A DNA stretch of 64,000 bases. Source: an uncultured Granulosicoccus sp. Its GTDB lineage: Bacteria; Pseudomonadota; Gammaproteobacteria; Granulosicoccales; Granulosicoccaceae. Below, one piece after another: positions 25,582-34,621 of the stretch (positions are counted from its first letter, which is position 1; every line of letters begins with the position of its first letter). Position numbers and translations under genes: made by a program. The stretch covers positions 19,820 through 83,819 of the forward strand of contig CANMQI010000023.1 in NCBI GenBank assembly GCA_947499955.1, in the 5' to 3' direction. The notes under the pieces are model-generated. The model ran no database searches and was not told the DNA's origin. It saw nothing but the letters and a program-made list of their open reading frames with translations.

Positions 25582-25653
25582 TCAGCGACTGGCTTTCCCG
25601 GTATTCAGCGCCGACTTGCTCAGTATCAGCAATACCACTTCGCACTGGCGCTT
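25582..25653 (-). pseudogene. Remnant of the 3' end of an MFS transporter gene
   Basis: On the minus strand the sequence ending at the TGA 25584-25582 reads VVLLILSKSALNTGKASR, then stop. The intact MFS gene at 27607-28962 ends VNGKPALNTGDVSR, stop. At DNA level 34 of 38 bases are identical (25582-25619 against 27607-27644), in the same frame and orientation. Upstream of this the similarity fades. It therefore looks like the tail of a former second copy, left just downstream of the ferredoxin gene. Confidence 0.55.
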
Positions 25654-25687
25654 GCCCGACAATCCCCTTGCGTATGCCTCGCCAGAG

Positions 25688-26005
25688 TCATTTCAATGCA
25701 AATGGATTGACGTACAGCTGATCGTGACTCTCCACCCCCACATCGAACACACATTCCGACTTCGGTCGTGCGACACACAACAGTACATAGCCTGCCGCTG
25801 ACTGGCGTTTGTTGATGGCAGTCGCACCGGGCTGTCGAACTGAACCGGAAACCAATCGAGCCGCGCAGGTAATACAACCGCCGTAACGACAGGCCACTGG
25901 CAACACCACGCCAGCAGCCTCGAAGGCATCCAGAATGTTCTCGTCCTCACGCACTTGCAGAGACTTGCCGTCTCGATTACGCAAGGTCACGGTGTGCTTA
26001 CGCAT
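25688..26005 (-). CDS. Plant-type 2Fe-2S ferredoxin
   Basis: 105 residues. The cluster ligands are in the classic spacing: Cys39-Arg-Tyr-Gly-Gly-Cys44-Ile-Thr-Cys47 and a fourth Cys at about 77 (YVLLCVARP). The fold begins HTVTLRNRDGKSLQVREDEN. It lies 12 bases downstream of the methanethiol oxidase gene on the same strand, so the two are probably co-transcribed. It may take electrons linked to methanethiol or formaldehyde/sulfide oxidation; that role is inference. Confidence 0.9.
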   Translation of the reverse strand: MRKHTVTLRNRDGKSLQVREDENILDAFEAAGVVLPVACRYGGCITCAARLVSGSVRQPGATAINKRQSAAGYVLLCVARPKSECVFDVGVESHDQLYVNPFALK

Positions 26006-26017
26006 GCTGCGCCCGGT

Positions 26018-27382
26018 TCAGACCCAGATATCTGAGGAACAATCGCCGCCTGGATAACGAGTCTCATGCGCACGCGCCGGACCGTGGGGTTCCTTCCCGA
26101 AATCAACCAGAAAATCCTCACGGATCTTCATGCCGCCGTTTTCATTATCACAATCGACAATGAGCATGATGCCGCCGTTATCCTTCATCGACGGGTAGAA
26201 CTGATTGTCCCAGGTCGAGAACAGCGAAGTCGTGACATACAGGCGTTTTCCATCGAGCGACAACTGGATCATCTGTGGCGCACCGTCGACGCTGACACCA
26301 TTGACCTCGGGTGCCTTGCCCAGCATCCCCCCGATCCAGACCTGCCCGGTAAGCCTGGGATGCGCCGGATCGGACACATCGTACTGGCGCAGATCTCCGT
26401 GCAACCAGTTGGAAAAATAGAGATAGCGATCATCCATCGACACCAGAATGTCGGTGATCAAACTGGGCATGGGTACCGGGAAACCTTCAACATCTACCGT
26501 CGGTACATCGATGACCTTGTTGATCTCAACCTCCCCATTGTCCTTGTGATAATGAAAGATATTGGAGGCCAGGGCGGCACCGACAAAACCGTGTGTACTA
26601 TCCGGATTGTGCAGGAAGCGAGCTTCCAGAGGAATCAGCCCTTCTTCCCCCAGATCGATACTCTGCGCGACCGTTCGATTTTCGAAATCCCAGAAATGAA
26701 CATGCTGCCCGTATTTCCCGCGTGCCACATCTTCCAGATCAAACCCGGGCATGAACGTATTGGGTGACGCCCATTCGGTGGAAATCATCATGTTGTGGCG
26801 AGGCTGATACCAGAAGTCGTAATTGAACTTCATCTCCCCCAGGTCCTTCTCCCAGCGCCCCATGATCTCGAAATCCTTGTTCAAGTGCAGGAAGCCACCA
26901 GGACCATTGCCTTTTGCATCACCGAGCATGGAGACAATGATGTCAGCCCCCAGGCAATGCACGGTATGGGGTGCGGACAGATTGGTCTTCTCCTTGATCT
27001 CGCTGCCTTCTATCGTCTTGAACAGAGTGGGTTTGCGCGGGTCAGTGGCGGTGTCCACGATATAGAAGTTGCTGGTGCGCACACCGGGAATGATCAAGTA
27101 CTTGCGTTGCATGCTGCCATCGGTATTACACGACGAACAGGCATTCCAGCCCATGTGGTGGAGCTCATCACCGATGATCGGCATTTCAGTGCGGTGAATG
27201 ACCTGACCATAGGTGTCACTGGTCTCATCGACATCGATGGTTGCCAGGTAATCAGGCTTTTCCACTCCGGTGCCGGTATAGATGCAAATGGTATACACCA
27301 CCTTTTCGCGCGGAGCCTTGATGGCTTCCTCTGGAGAGGCGTAACCGGGGCCTGCACAGCAACTCGTTGTCGTCTCTGTCAT
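26018..27382 (-). CDS. mtoX: Methanethiol oxidase (selenium-binding protein SBP56 family)
   Basis: 454 residues from ATG 27382; the open frame reaches 27469 but the family N-terminus is MTETTTSCCAGPGYASPEEA. Highly conserved segments are present: EKVVYTICIYTGTG, DELHHMGWNACSSCNTDG (Cys pair near 86-89), YLIIPGVRTSNFYIVDT, STEWASPNTFMPGFD, LVSMDDRYLYFSNWLHGDLRQYD, then CDNENGGM and PHGPARAHETRYPGGDCSSDIWV at the end. Bacterial members oxidise methanethiol to formaldehyde, sulfide and hydrogen peroxide and need copper. No SCO1 or MauG gene, usual partners of mtoX, is adjacent; instead a ferredoxin follows and a peroxiredoxin lies 1.7 kb away. It has no signal peptide visible from this start. 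Confidence 0.88.
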   Translation of the reverse strand: MTETTTSCCAGPGYASPEEAIKAPREKVVYTICIYTGTGVEKPDYLATIDVDETSDTYGQVIHRTEMPIIGDELHHMGWNACSSCNTDGSMQRKYLIIPGVRTSNFYIVDTATDPRKPTLFKTIEGSEIKEKTNLSAPHTVHCLGADIIVSMLGDAKGNGPGGFLHLNKDFEIMGRWEKDLGEMKFNYDFWYQPRHNMMISTEWASPNTFMPGFDLEDVARGKYGQHVHFWDFENRTVAQSIDLGEEGLIPLEARFLHNPDSTHGFVGAALASNIFHYHKDNGEVEINKVIDVPTVDVEGFPVPMPSLITDILVSMDDRYLYFSNWLHGDLRQYDVSDPAHPRLTGQVWIGGMLGKAPEVNGVSVDGAPQMIQLSLDGKRLYVTTSLFSTWDNQFYPSMKDNGGIMLIVDCDNENGGMKIREDFLVDFGKEPHGPARAHETRYPGGDCSSDIWV

Positions 27383-27606
27383 GTCTGCACTCCTGGTGTG
27401 TTCTGGAAATATCGCGTGATCAAAGGCAATCAATGACCAGACAGCATTACACACCTTCCACACACGCACAATTCTCTGAACGACATGCTGGACACAACTA
27501 CGATGGACTGGCGATGGAACCTCTCAGGTCAATCGATTGTCCCCAACGACTCTTGGCATCATGACATTCAGCCGAACAGCCTGACGCGGCACCTGTCCGG
27601 CAGTTG

Positions 27607-28962
27607 TCAGCGACTGACGTCCCCGGTATTCAGCGCCGGCTTGCCATTGACCCCGATAACCGTGAATACGGTCAGCACGCTGGCCAGCGCCACCACCCAG
27701 AAAACACCATTGGCAGCACCTTTATCCAGCAGAAATCCAAACAGCGGCGGTGCAATGATGCCGCCCAGATTGAAGCCCGTGGAGACGAAGCCAAACACCG
27801 TTCCAGCCTGTCCTGCCGGTGTCAACGAACGTATCAGCATATCGCGTGAAGGCGCAATGGCTCCACTGGCAAAGCCACACAAGGCGAACAGGATGCCAGT
27901 GAGCACGATACCCGGTGTCATCCAGGCCAGAAGCGCAACCCCTGCCCCAATGCCCAGCAAACAGGCCACAATGGTTTTCTGCAAATCACTCTTTCCATCG
28001 GCTATCCGCCCTCCCACCAGCACGCCCAGCGGAGAGGCAAACAGCCAGGCAGAAATCAGCGTTCCCGCCAGTGTCAGGCTGAAGCCTTGCTGTTCATGCA
28101 AGGCAGTGACGCCAAAGCCTGTGACGCCTCGACCAATCAACGTCAGACCGATGAAAAAGGCCACGGACATCAGGATCGGGCGCGACATCAGCAATTGACG
28201 ACGTGTCATTGTCCCTTCAGCCGTTTTCCTGACCTCGGGCGCCGACACCGGGGCTTTTTTTCGCTCTGCGGCCGGATACGTCGCTGCGGGTTCTGACGCA
28301 GCCGAATCGTGTTTCACTGCAGACCTCGTCGGGCTGGAGCTCAACCAGTCGCGTCGACAGTACAAGACTCCTGCAACGGCCACTCCAAGCAAGCCACAGA
28401 TGAGCAGTGCCTGTTGCCAGCCAAGCAGGGACGCCAGCAGCAGTACGGTCAATGGCGCCAAGGCTTCTCCCAGATGACCAGAAGCTGTGTGGTAGGAAAA
28501 CGCCCGCCCCATTCGCTCCGGCTGCGCCACCTTGTTCAGAATGGCATAGTCGGCCGGATGGTAAACGGCATTTCCCAGCCCGGCGACGCCCATGAACAAG
28601 ACAAAGGCACCATAGACGGGCCACACGCCGACCAGGGAAAAAGCCAGCCCCTCCAGTGTCAGGCCAGCGATGAGAACCCATCCTGCGCCTAGGCGGTCTA
28701 CCAGAATCCCCATGGGCGCCTGGGCCAACCCTGTCATGAGACTGAACATGGTGATGCCGAATCCCAACTGGGTATAGCTGACCTGCATGACATCGGCTAT
28801 TACCGGCAGCAACGGCGGTAGCAACAGCATGTAGAAATGACTGAAAAAGTGGGCAACACAGATCAGCCCAATGGCCCAGCGAACGGTACGCTTTACGGGA
28901 AAATCTGAAGAGGAAACTGCCAAGGCGCACTCCCAATGGTCGCTGACACGCAACGGCTGCAA
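27607..28962 (-). CDS. MFS transporter
   Basis: 451 residues with about 12 hydrophobic segments in two blocks separated by a charged loop (residues about 213-250, rich in Ser, Lys and Ala). The cytoplasmic motif between helices 2 and 3 is present (APMGILVDRLGAGW). The FSHFYMLLLPPLLPVI start resembles the fosmidomycin-resistance/YajR-like or sulfur-compound MFS group, but the substrate cannot be assigned. It is upstream of mtoX on the same strand with a 224-bp gap. A remnant of its last codons is repeated at 25582-25619. Confidence 0.85.
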   Translation of the reverse strand: MQPLRVSDHWECALAVSSSDFPVKRTVRWAIGLICVAHFFSHFYMLLLPPLLPVIADVMQVSYTQLGFGITMFSLMTGLAQAPMGILVDRLGAGWVLIAGLTLEGLAFSLVGVWPVYGAFVLFMGVAGLGNAVYHPADYAILNKVAQPERMGRAFSYHTASGHLGEALAPLTVLLLASLLGWQQALLICGLLGVAVAGVLYCRRDWLSSSPTRSAVKHDSAASEPAATYPAAERKKAPVSAPEVRKTAEGTMTRRQLLMSRPILMSVAFFIGLTLIGRGVTGFGVTALHEQQGFSLTLAGTLISAWLFASPLGVLVGGRIADGKSDLQKTIVACLLGIGAGVALLAWMTPGIVLTGILFALCGFASGAIAPSRDMLIRSLTPAGQAGTVFGFVSTGFNLGGIIAPPLFGFLLDKGAANGVFWVVALASVLTVFTVIGVNGKPALNTGDVSR

Positions 28963-29111
28963 ATATACTGCATCCTGTCAGTTTTACTGCTTGAGCGCCA
29001 CTGTGGAGCGCCGCTTTCGCAACGTCACGAACCTTGTAACGCTCCTGCATTGTCGCCGTGCAGCTGTTCAAGGCACTTCAGTTTCACGTGCCTTGCGTCG
29101 ATAATTCGACC

Positions 29112-29780
29112 ATGGCTATTCGAATTGGTGAAACCGCACCTGATTTCCTCGCAGACTCTTCACAAGGGCCGCTTGACCTGTATCAGTGGGCGAACAAGAA
29201 CTGGGTAGTGCTCTTCAGCCATCCCGCGGATTTCACCCCCGTGTGTACGTCGGAATTCTGCAGATCGGTAGAACTGGAAGATCAATTCAGCCGGCGCGGT
29301 GTGAAACTGCTGGGCTTATCCACCGATTCGATCGAACATCACACGGCCTGGATAAACGACATCAAACGAATCACCCAGCGAAACATCGGTTTTCCGATCA
29401 TTGCAGACCCGGATCGTCGCATCGCCAGACTCTACGAGATGATCCACCCACAGGAAGATGAATCAGCCGCCATACGTGCGCTTTTCGTTATCGACCCTGC
29501 GATGAAAGTCAGGTTGACCATGAACTACCCCATGTCGGTCGGCAGGAATTTCAACGAAGTACTGAGAATCATCGACGCCATGCAACTGGCAGATGTACGA
29601 GGTATCGCGACACCTGCCGATTGGGTCAAAGGTGATCCTGTGCTGATCCCGGCATCCGTCTCGAACGAAGTGGCTGAAGAAAGATTTCCACAAGGGTGGC
29701 AGCAGATCACTCATTATTATCGCCTTACCGTTGTGAAGCCTGTTGGCGACAAAACCTTGCCGACGCGTCGAGCCGGCTGA
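29112..29780 (+). CDS. 1-Cys peroxiredoxin (Prx6 family)
   Basis: 222 residues from ATG 29112; an in-frame upstream start at 29058 only adds a non-family extension. The peroxidatic Cys45 lies in the signature HPADFTPVCTSEF. A C-terminal Prx6 domain follows (RVLRIIDAMQ-like LRIIDAMQLADVRGIATPADW, then GDPVLIPASVSNEVAEERFP). No resolving Cys is evident in the usual 2-Cys position. It reduces peroxides in the cytoplasm. Divergent from the MFS gene and close to mtoX, whose reaction makes hydrogen peroxide, so protection is a reasonable inference. Paralog of the gene at 48592-49242. Confidence 0.92.
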   Translation: MAIRIGETAPDFLADSSQGPLDLYQWANKNWVVLFSHPADFTPVCTSEFCRSVELEDQFSRRGVKLLGLSTDSIEHHTAWINDIKRITQRNIGFPIIADPDRRIARLYEMIHPQEDESAAIRALFVIDPAMKVRLTMNYPMSVGRNFNEVLRIIDAMQLADVRGIATPADWVKGDPVLIPASVSNEVAEERFPQGWQQITHYYRLTVVKPVGDKTLPTRRAG

Positions 29781-30042
29781 CTCGCCATCGAAGAGGCGTT
29801 CGACACATCGAGCAGCCTTGAAACAACACATGTCAGACTGGCGATCCCCCCCATCGAGGGCGGACATGTCGTGCTGTGGCCAACAACGCATCATGCCAAC
29901 TACTGAGCATCTAACCTGTTCAGTGAAAAAAATTGTCCAATAAGCCGTCCAGATACTTGACTTGATCCCATTTCCTGAAGTGTTTTATGCACATGGAGAT
30001 CCATCTCGCCAGCTGCGAGCGCTATTTGCAGCCAAACGACGA

Positions 30043-30193
30043 ACGTTTCAACCAAGTTATTGTATTAATTGATTATTTCTTCTGTTCAAAAAATGTTCAA
30101 TTTGACAGCACCGTGACAATACGTGGGATACAGCACTCTGTTCATATGTCATCCACACACTTATCCACAGAATTTGTGGATAAGCGTCGATAG
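30043..30193 (+). repeat. 151-bp intergenic repeat with inverted DnaA boxes, copy 2
   Basis: Same element as 25345-25495 in the same orientation, 4698 bp away. DnaA boxes TTATCCACA (30161-30169) and TGTGGATAA (30175-30183) face each other with a 5-base spacer; TCATCCACA at 30149-30157 is a near-box. TTGACA at 30102-30107 is kept, followed 15-18 bases later by GGGATACAG. The sequence just before it (30055-30100) is very AT-rich, like a DNA-unwinding region. It again lies between convergent genes (peroxiredoxin and the RCC1-like protein). Strand is given as + only by convention. The rest of the 475-bp gap (29781-30042 and 30194-30255) shows nothing recognisable. Confidence 0.7.
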
Positions 30194-30255
30194 ATCAGGA
30201 TACGGTTTCTTGCACTGATTGTTGCCTTTGCGACTGCAGGAGGCATTGCTGCTGA

Positions 30256-31782
30256 TCAGCGGCAGACAGGCTCACCGATCTGCACACGTACCGAGTCCAG
30301 TCCCAGCAAGACGCCAACGTCTCCGATAGCGATAACTTCATACTGAACGACGTCACCATCGGCTGTTGAATCGTCATACCAGGAGGTACCGCCAGTGGTA
30401 GCAACGAACTCGCCATTCTTGCGGATTTCGTACTCTCGCACCGCGCCACTGGTATTGCGCTCCCAGAAGAGCTCGACGTCATACCAGTACACCTCGGCGC
30501 GAAGTCCCTCGGGGGATGCCGGACGCTCATCGCCAGGCAGATAGGCCCCCGGCCCGGTTGATGAACCAGGAGTGTTCCCCGGACGCAGCTCATTGGAGAA
30601 ATCACCGGTTTGACCAAATGCATGAACCGCCCGTAGTGTGTACACCGGCGTCTCATCCGCAGTGGCCGTGCTGTCGATGTAAGAACCGTCGTTGTCGGTC
30701 GTGTCCAACAACACACCATCCCGGAACACTTGCGTATCGTAGTTGCGCTGATAATCGTGAACGGACTCACCGCTGACATCGAAGAACAGTTCTGTTCCGA
30801 TCCCGTTACTGTAGAAGGTCGCAGCCGACAGCGTCAGCGTGGGCATGGACAATTCCCCATTGACGGTATCGAGCAGCATTTGCCGGGATTCGTCCAGATT
30901 GCCCGATACAATTTCCAGCCGACCGGCATCGGTGTAGCCGTAGAGACGATCACCATCGGCGTAAACGTCCACGTAAGTCTTGGAAAATCGTGTTACCGCC
31001 AGTGGCGTCGGATTCCTGTAATTACCGAAGTAGAGCAGCCCGACACAATCCAGTTCGCCCGCGTCGGTCAAGGCACAGGCGACTTCATCGCTTCTCTGTT
31101 GCAATGGTACAACCTTGCGATACGGGCCATTTCGAAATTGCGCCACCACCAGATTGCCAACGTTGGCCGACCAGCAATCTGCCGTGCCGTCTTCACGCAC
31201 AGCGCAATCGATACTGCCGCTGCTGTCGAACTGTGTGAACGGAGAATCGAGCCTGGCAGCATAGGGAAGCAGTGTGTTGTGGTTCAGGCCCCAGCAACTC
31301 ACCTCATCAGCAGCAGCCTTGATACCGCAACTGCTGACGAAGCCGATGGCTGACACATCCACGATGCCGGCGGCAGCAATGGGCACATCGGTCTGACCGT
31401 GCACGTTCTGTCCCCAACACTGGGCCGTACCCACGTTGTCAATTGCACAACTGTGGTAGAGACCGACACCGAGCTTCACCACCGGCGCATCGAAGCCAGG
31501 TGGGTAGATCTGGTCTTCGTGTGTCTCCAGCCCCCAACATTGCACATCGCCGGCATCGGTGATGCCACAAGCATGACGAAATCCTAGGCCGATCTCGGTG
31601 AACACCGACTCAGGCGGTCGCAGGGTCGGATCAGCCGGATTGCTGGAGGATGTACAGCTAACGCTGCCCGACGTCGACAGGCCACAGAAGCGATCACCGA
31701 GTACCGTAATCTGTTTGTAGTCTGCTTGCGCCAGGAGCGGTAGCGACAATACAACAAGCAGCAGCGCAATGATTCGTCTCAT
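30256..31782 (-). CDS. Secreted RCC1-like beta-propeller protein with Fn3-like tail
   Basis: 508 residues. Signal peptide MRRIIALLLVVLSLPLLAQA. Residues about 20-290 hold tandem RCC1-type repeats of the bacterial extracellular kind, each with HxCGI/HSCAI and CWG elements (FRHACGITDAGDVQCWGLE; YHSCAIDNVGTAQCWGQN; SSCGIKAAADEVSCWGLN); the paired cysteines probably form disulfides. Residues about 310-400 and 420-505 resemble two fibronectin-III-like modules (VFRDGVLLDTT..SYIDS; EIRKNGEFVATTGGTSWYDD). It ends PVCR. Function unknown; likely extracellular binding or surface protein. Isolated between the repeat and the sulfatase. Confidence 0.75.
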   Translation of the reverse strand: MRRIIALLLVVLSLPLLAQADYKQITVLGDRFCGLSTSGSVSCTSSSNPADPTLRPPESVFTEIGLGFRHACGITDAGDVQCWGLETHEDQIYPPGFDAPVVKLGVGLYHSCAIDNVGTAQCWGQNVHGQTDVPIAAAGIVDVSAIGFVSSCGIKAAADEVSCWGLNHNTLLPYAARLDSPFTQFDSSGSIDCAVREDGTADCWSANVGNLVVAQFRNGPYRKVVPLQQRSDEVACALTDAGELDCVGLLYFGNYRNPTPLAVTRFSKTYVDVYADGDRLYGYTDAGRLEIVSGNLDESRQMLLDTVNGELSMPTLTLSAATFYSNGIGTELFFDVSGESVHDYQRNYDTQVFRDGVLLDTTDNDGSYIDSTATADETPVYTLRAVHAFGQTGDFSNELRPGNTPGSSTGPGAYLPGDERPASPEGLRAEVYWYDVELFWERNTSGAVREYEIRKNGEFVATTGGTSWYDDSTADGDVVQYEVIAIGDVGVLLGLDSVRVQIGEPVCR

Positions 31783-31950
31783 GGGGGTTTCACCAGCCTG
31801 GATGAATGAAAATTCAGCCTATACGAATGGCGAAGGGAATTCTGGTAGAAATACCCGCACGGCGCGTGTCACAGGGTTAGCAAAGGCGCTGCCACAGACC
31901 GGCGCCATCGCATTGGCCCGAATGTCATTTCCAGCCTCTTGAGATTGCTA

Positions 31951-33426
31951 TCAGAAACGCCCTGCTCTCTCCACACCTGCGGAGCTGGTTGACATGACCG
32001 CATCAAGATGTCGATGAAGCAATCGCAACTTCAAGTCTGAACAGCTCTCTTCAGCCCACAGATTCTCGAATTCGCCAGGGTCCTCCTTCAGATCGAATAT
32101 CTCCCCTAGATCCATGCCGTGATAAACAATGGTCTTGTATCGCCCATCGTGTGTCATGGTGGCGTGAGTAGGCTTAGGATGCTCATTGGAACCCAGAGCA
32201 TCATTGAACTCCGACACAACGATATCCTTGTGGCTGTGTGGAGACGTAGAACCGTCGAGTATGCCGAGCAAAGACTTACCTTGCATGAAGTCTGGAACTG
32301 GTAGTCCGGCAGCCTCCAACAATGTCGGGGCGATATCAACCAGCTCGACCAGAGCATCCGACTCCAGGTTCTGCTCGAAACGCCCCTTCCAGTAGAACAG
32401 CAAGGGAACATGAACAAGACCTTCAAAGAACCGACACCCCTTGTACAGCAGTCCATGATCACCCAGCAATTCACCATGATCACTGTGAAACACGATGATT
32501 GTATTGTCCAGCTCGCCAATCGACTCCAGATGATCAACGAGACGCCCGAATTCAGTGTCGATCAATTCAATCATGGCGTAGTAAGCCGCCTTGATCTTGC
32601 GACCATTGAATGAACTTGGCGGGATCGTCGCCGTATTCTCTGTTCCTTCACCCGGTTGCACGTCCCCGTCAGGATCAACCGCGGAGGTCGATTGCTGTGA
32701 GACTTCGGCAAACGCCGACTGTCGCTCGATGTCCGATTGCCTGAAGAGTGGCGGTGTCAATGTCTCGGGATCGTATCTGTCCAGATAACGTTGCGGGGGG
32801 TCAAACGGAGGGTGTGGATCAAACACATTCATCGACAGAAACCACGGTTTTTCCTGTCTGGCATCGATGTATTCGATGGCACGATCCGTCGCCCAGGTCG
32901 TCTGGTGAAACTCTGCTGGAACACCTGCGCAACAGAAGCTCTTCGCGTTGGCATAAAGCGCCTCGGGAGACTCCCCCTTATCCTCAACCAGCCAACGATG
33001 GTAGGCATTGTTCTCAGGGTTATCAGGAGGCATCGGGTGATGGCTCCATTCGAAGACATCATATCCATCATCAGTACGCCCTTCCATGCCACTCGCAGCG
33101 CTTGCAAGATGCAGCTTCCCGATCAGACCACAGCTGTAGCCAGCATCTTTGAAAAGCCTGGGAGTCAAAACTTCCGCAGGAGGAAAATAGGCATTACCGT
33201 TGCGGTGCACATGCGTGGTAGCGGGATAACGCCCCGTCAGGAATGAGGCGCGACTTGGCGTGCAGATCGGGCTTTGCGCATAAGCCTGTTTGAAGGCTGT
33301 GCCACCCCGTTTCATACGGTCGATGTTCGGAGTATTTATCTCCGCGTTTCCGAGCGAACAAATGGTATCGAACCGCTGTTGATCGGTGCAATACCACAAG
33401 ATATTTGGCTTACGTTGGTGAGACAA
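31951..33426 (-). CDS. Cytoplasmic type I sulfatase (alkaline phosphatase superfamily)
   Basis: 491 residues without a signal peptide. The formylglycine motif is Cys55-Thr-Pro-Ser-Arg (SPICTPSRASFLTGRYP). Metal-site residues are at the N-terminus (NILWYCTDQQRFDT) and in IIVFHSDHGELLGDHGLLYKG. The C-terminal part includes DIAPTLLEAAGLPVPDFMQGKSLLG. It hydrolyses an organic sulfate ester after the Cys is converted to formylglycine; the maturase is not in the window. It follows tctC on the same strand after a 188-bp gap, so the TTT transporter may import its substrate. Choline sulfatase and aryl/alkyl sulfatase are both possible. Confidence 0.88.
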   Translation of the reverse strand: MSHQRKPNILWYCTDQQRFDTICSLGNAEINTPNIDRMKRGGTAFKQAYAQSPICTPSRASFLTGRYPATTHVHRNGNAYFPPAEVLTPRLFKDAGYSCGLIGKLHLASAASGMEGRTDDGYDVFEWSHHPMPPDNPENNAYHRWLVEDKGESPEALYANAKSFCCAGVPAEFHQTTWATDRAIEYIDARQEKPWFLSMNVFDPHPPFDPPQRYLDRYDPETLTPPLFRQSDIERQSAFAEVSQQSTSAVDPDGDVQPGEGTENTATIPPSSFNGRKIKAAYYAMIELIDTEFGRLVDHLESIGELDNTIIVFHSDHGELLGDHGLLYKGCRFFEGLVHVPLLFYWKGRFEQNLESDALVELVDIAPTLLEAAGLPVPDFMQGKSLLGILDGSTSPHSHKDIVVSEFNDALGSNEHPKPTHATMTHDGRYKTIVYHGMDLGEIFDLKEDPGEFENLWAEESCSDLKLRLLHRHLDAVMSTSSAGVERAGRF

Positions 33427-33484
33427 GACTACATCCTTTCATTGGGGTACGCATATGCGAATTCGTATGGATGGAAGAGAAATC

Positions 33485-33574
33485 AGGCATTCCGAAAACG
33501 ACAGGAATGCCTCCATCAGCGACGATGCCGTGCAAGGTACCGTTTGAGTAATTCACCTCACCCGCATGGTGAGG
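33485..33574 (-). terminator. Two hairpins between tctC and the sulfatase gene
   Basis: Hairpin 1: CCTCACC (33556-33562) and GGTGAGG (33568-33574), 5-base loop, about 40 bases after the tctC stop. Hairpin 2: AGGCATTCC (33485-33493) and GGAATGCCT (33504-33512), 9-bp perfect stem, 10-base loop; on the minus strand it is followed by TGATTTCTCTT, a weak T-rich tail. Together they may end or stabilise the tct transcript. Confidence 0.45.
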
Positions 33575-33614
33575 CGATTCGGCGCTTTCTTGTTGAGTCT
33601 TGGTCGGTTCTGGA

Positions 33615-34583
33615 TTACTTGATCAGACCGGCAAGGTCCGCCATGCTTTTGCCCGACTCTTCGATATAGGTCGCAGCTTCCGCACCCGGCTTCCAGATTG
33701 GTGTCACGCCATAGCCTCGAGCAAAGTCTGTCCATTCCAACGAGGTTGCCATGGCTCCGAAGATCTCGACCAGTCGCGCCATCACCTCATTCGGCGTGTC
33801 TTTAGGCGCCCAAACGGCCGTCCAGATTCCCAGATCGTGGTTGACACCTTCATCCTTGAGCGAGATGATTTCTCCTTCAAATTTCTTCAGTTCTATATTG
33901 GTCGAGGCCACCAAAAATACCGCATCACCTGCATTTATCGAATCCAGTCCCGCAGGGGCTCCTGGCATTGCAGCGTCGATCTGATCACCCAGCAGGGCAG
34001 CCATCGTTGGTGCACCACCACCATAGGGGACGATATTCACATCGATCTCATAGTGATCCTCCAGCGCTATTACCGTCATGTGCTGTGGACTGCTCAACGC
34101 CGGCACACCAACGGTCAGTTCGCCTGGTGCAGCCTGAGCCGCCTTCACGAATTCATCCAGAGAGTTCCAGCCTTTGGACGGACGCGTCAGTAACCAGGCA
34201 CCGCGTAAATTGAAGACACCGACGGGTTTGAAATCCTCGGCACTGACTGGCAGGTTCTTCTGAAACAATGGCAGGGTCGTCATTACCGTGTCGGCAACGA
34301 GCAGCGTGTAGCCATCTGGTTTCGACTTGGCTGCCTTGAGGATACCGGTCACGCCACCACCGCCCGTCACAGCTTCGATGATGATAGGTTGGTCAATGAA
34401 CGAATCCGATGACTGGGTAAGCCCTCTTATCGCGGTATCGGTAGCCCCTCCCGGTTTGAATGCATTGATTATTCGAATGGGTTTAGTTGGAAATTCGGCA
34501 GATACAGCGGACGTTGTCGCTGCTGCAAACACTGCAATAGCTGACGTCAGGGTCAGGAACTTGACTACGTTGTGAATACGCAT
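33615..34583 (-). CDS. TTT transporter substrate-binding protein (TctC family)
   Basis: 322 residues. Signal peptide with cleavage near SAVSAEF. The mature N-terminus FPTKPIRIINAFKPGGATD is the classic Bug/TctC beta-strand and loop that holds carboxylates. Further family features are GGGVTGILKAAKSKPDGYTLL and VPYGGGAPTMAALLGDQIDAAM. It captures a carboxylate or similar solute in the periplasm for TctAB. First of tctC-tctA-tctB in coordinate order, but transcribed last (order B-A-C). Confidence 0.92.
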   Translation of the reverse strand: MRIHNVVKFLTLTSAIAVFAAATTSAVSAEFPTKPIRIINAFKPGGATDTAIRGLTQSSDSFIDQPIIIEAVTGGGGVTGILKAAKSKPDGYTLLVADTVMTTLPLFQKNLPVSAEDFKPVGVFNLRGAWLLTRPSKGWNSLDEFVKAAQAAPGELTVGVPALSSPQHMTVIALEDHYEIDVNIVPYGGGAPTMAALLGDQIDAAMPGAPAGLDSINAGDAVFLVASTNIELKKFEGEIISLKDEGVNHDLGIWTAVWAPKDTPNEVMARLVEIFGAMATSLEWTDFARGYGVTPIWKPGAEAATYIEESGKSMADLAGLIK

Positions 34584-34621
34584 ATTCTCCTCCAGTGGTG
34601 TGTTTTGTGCTGCTTCAATCG

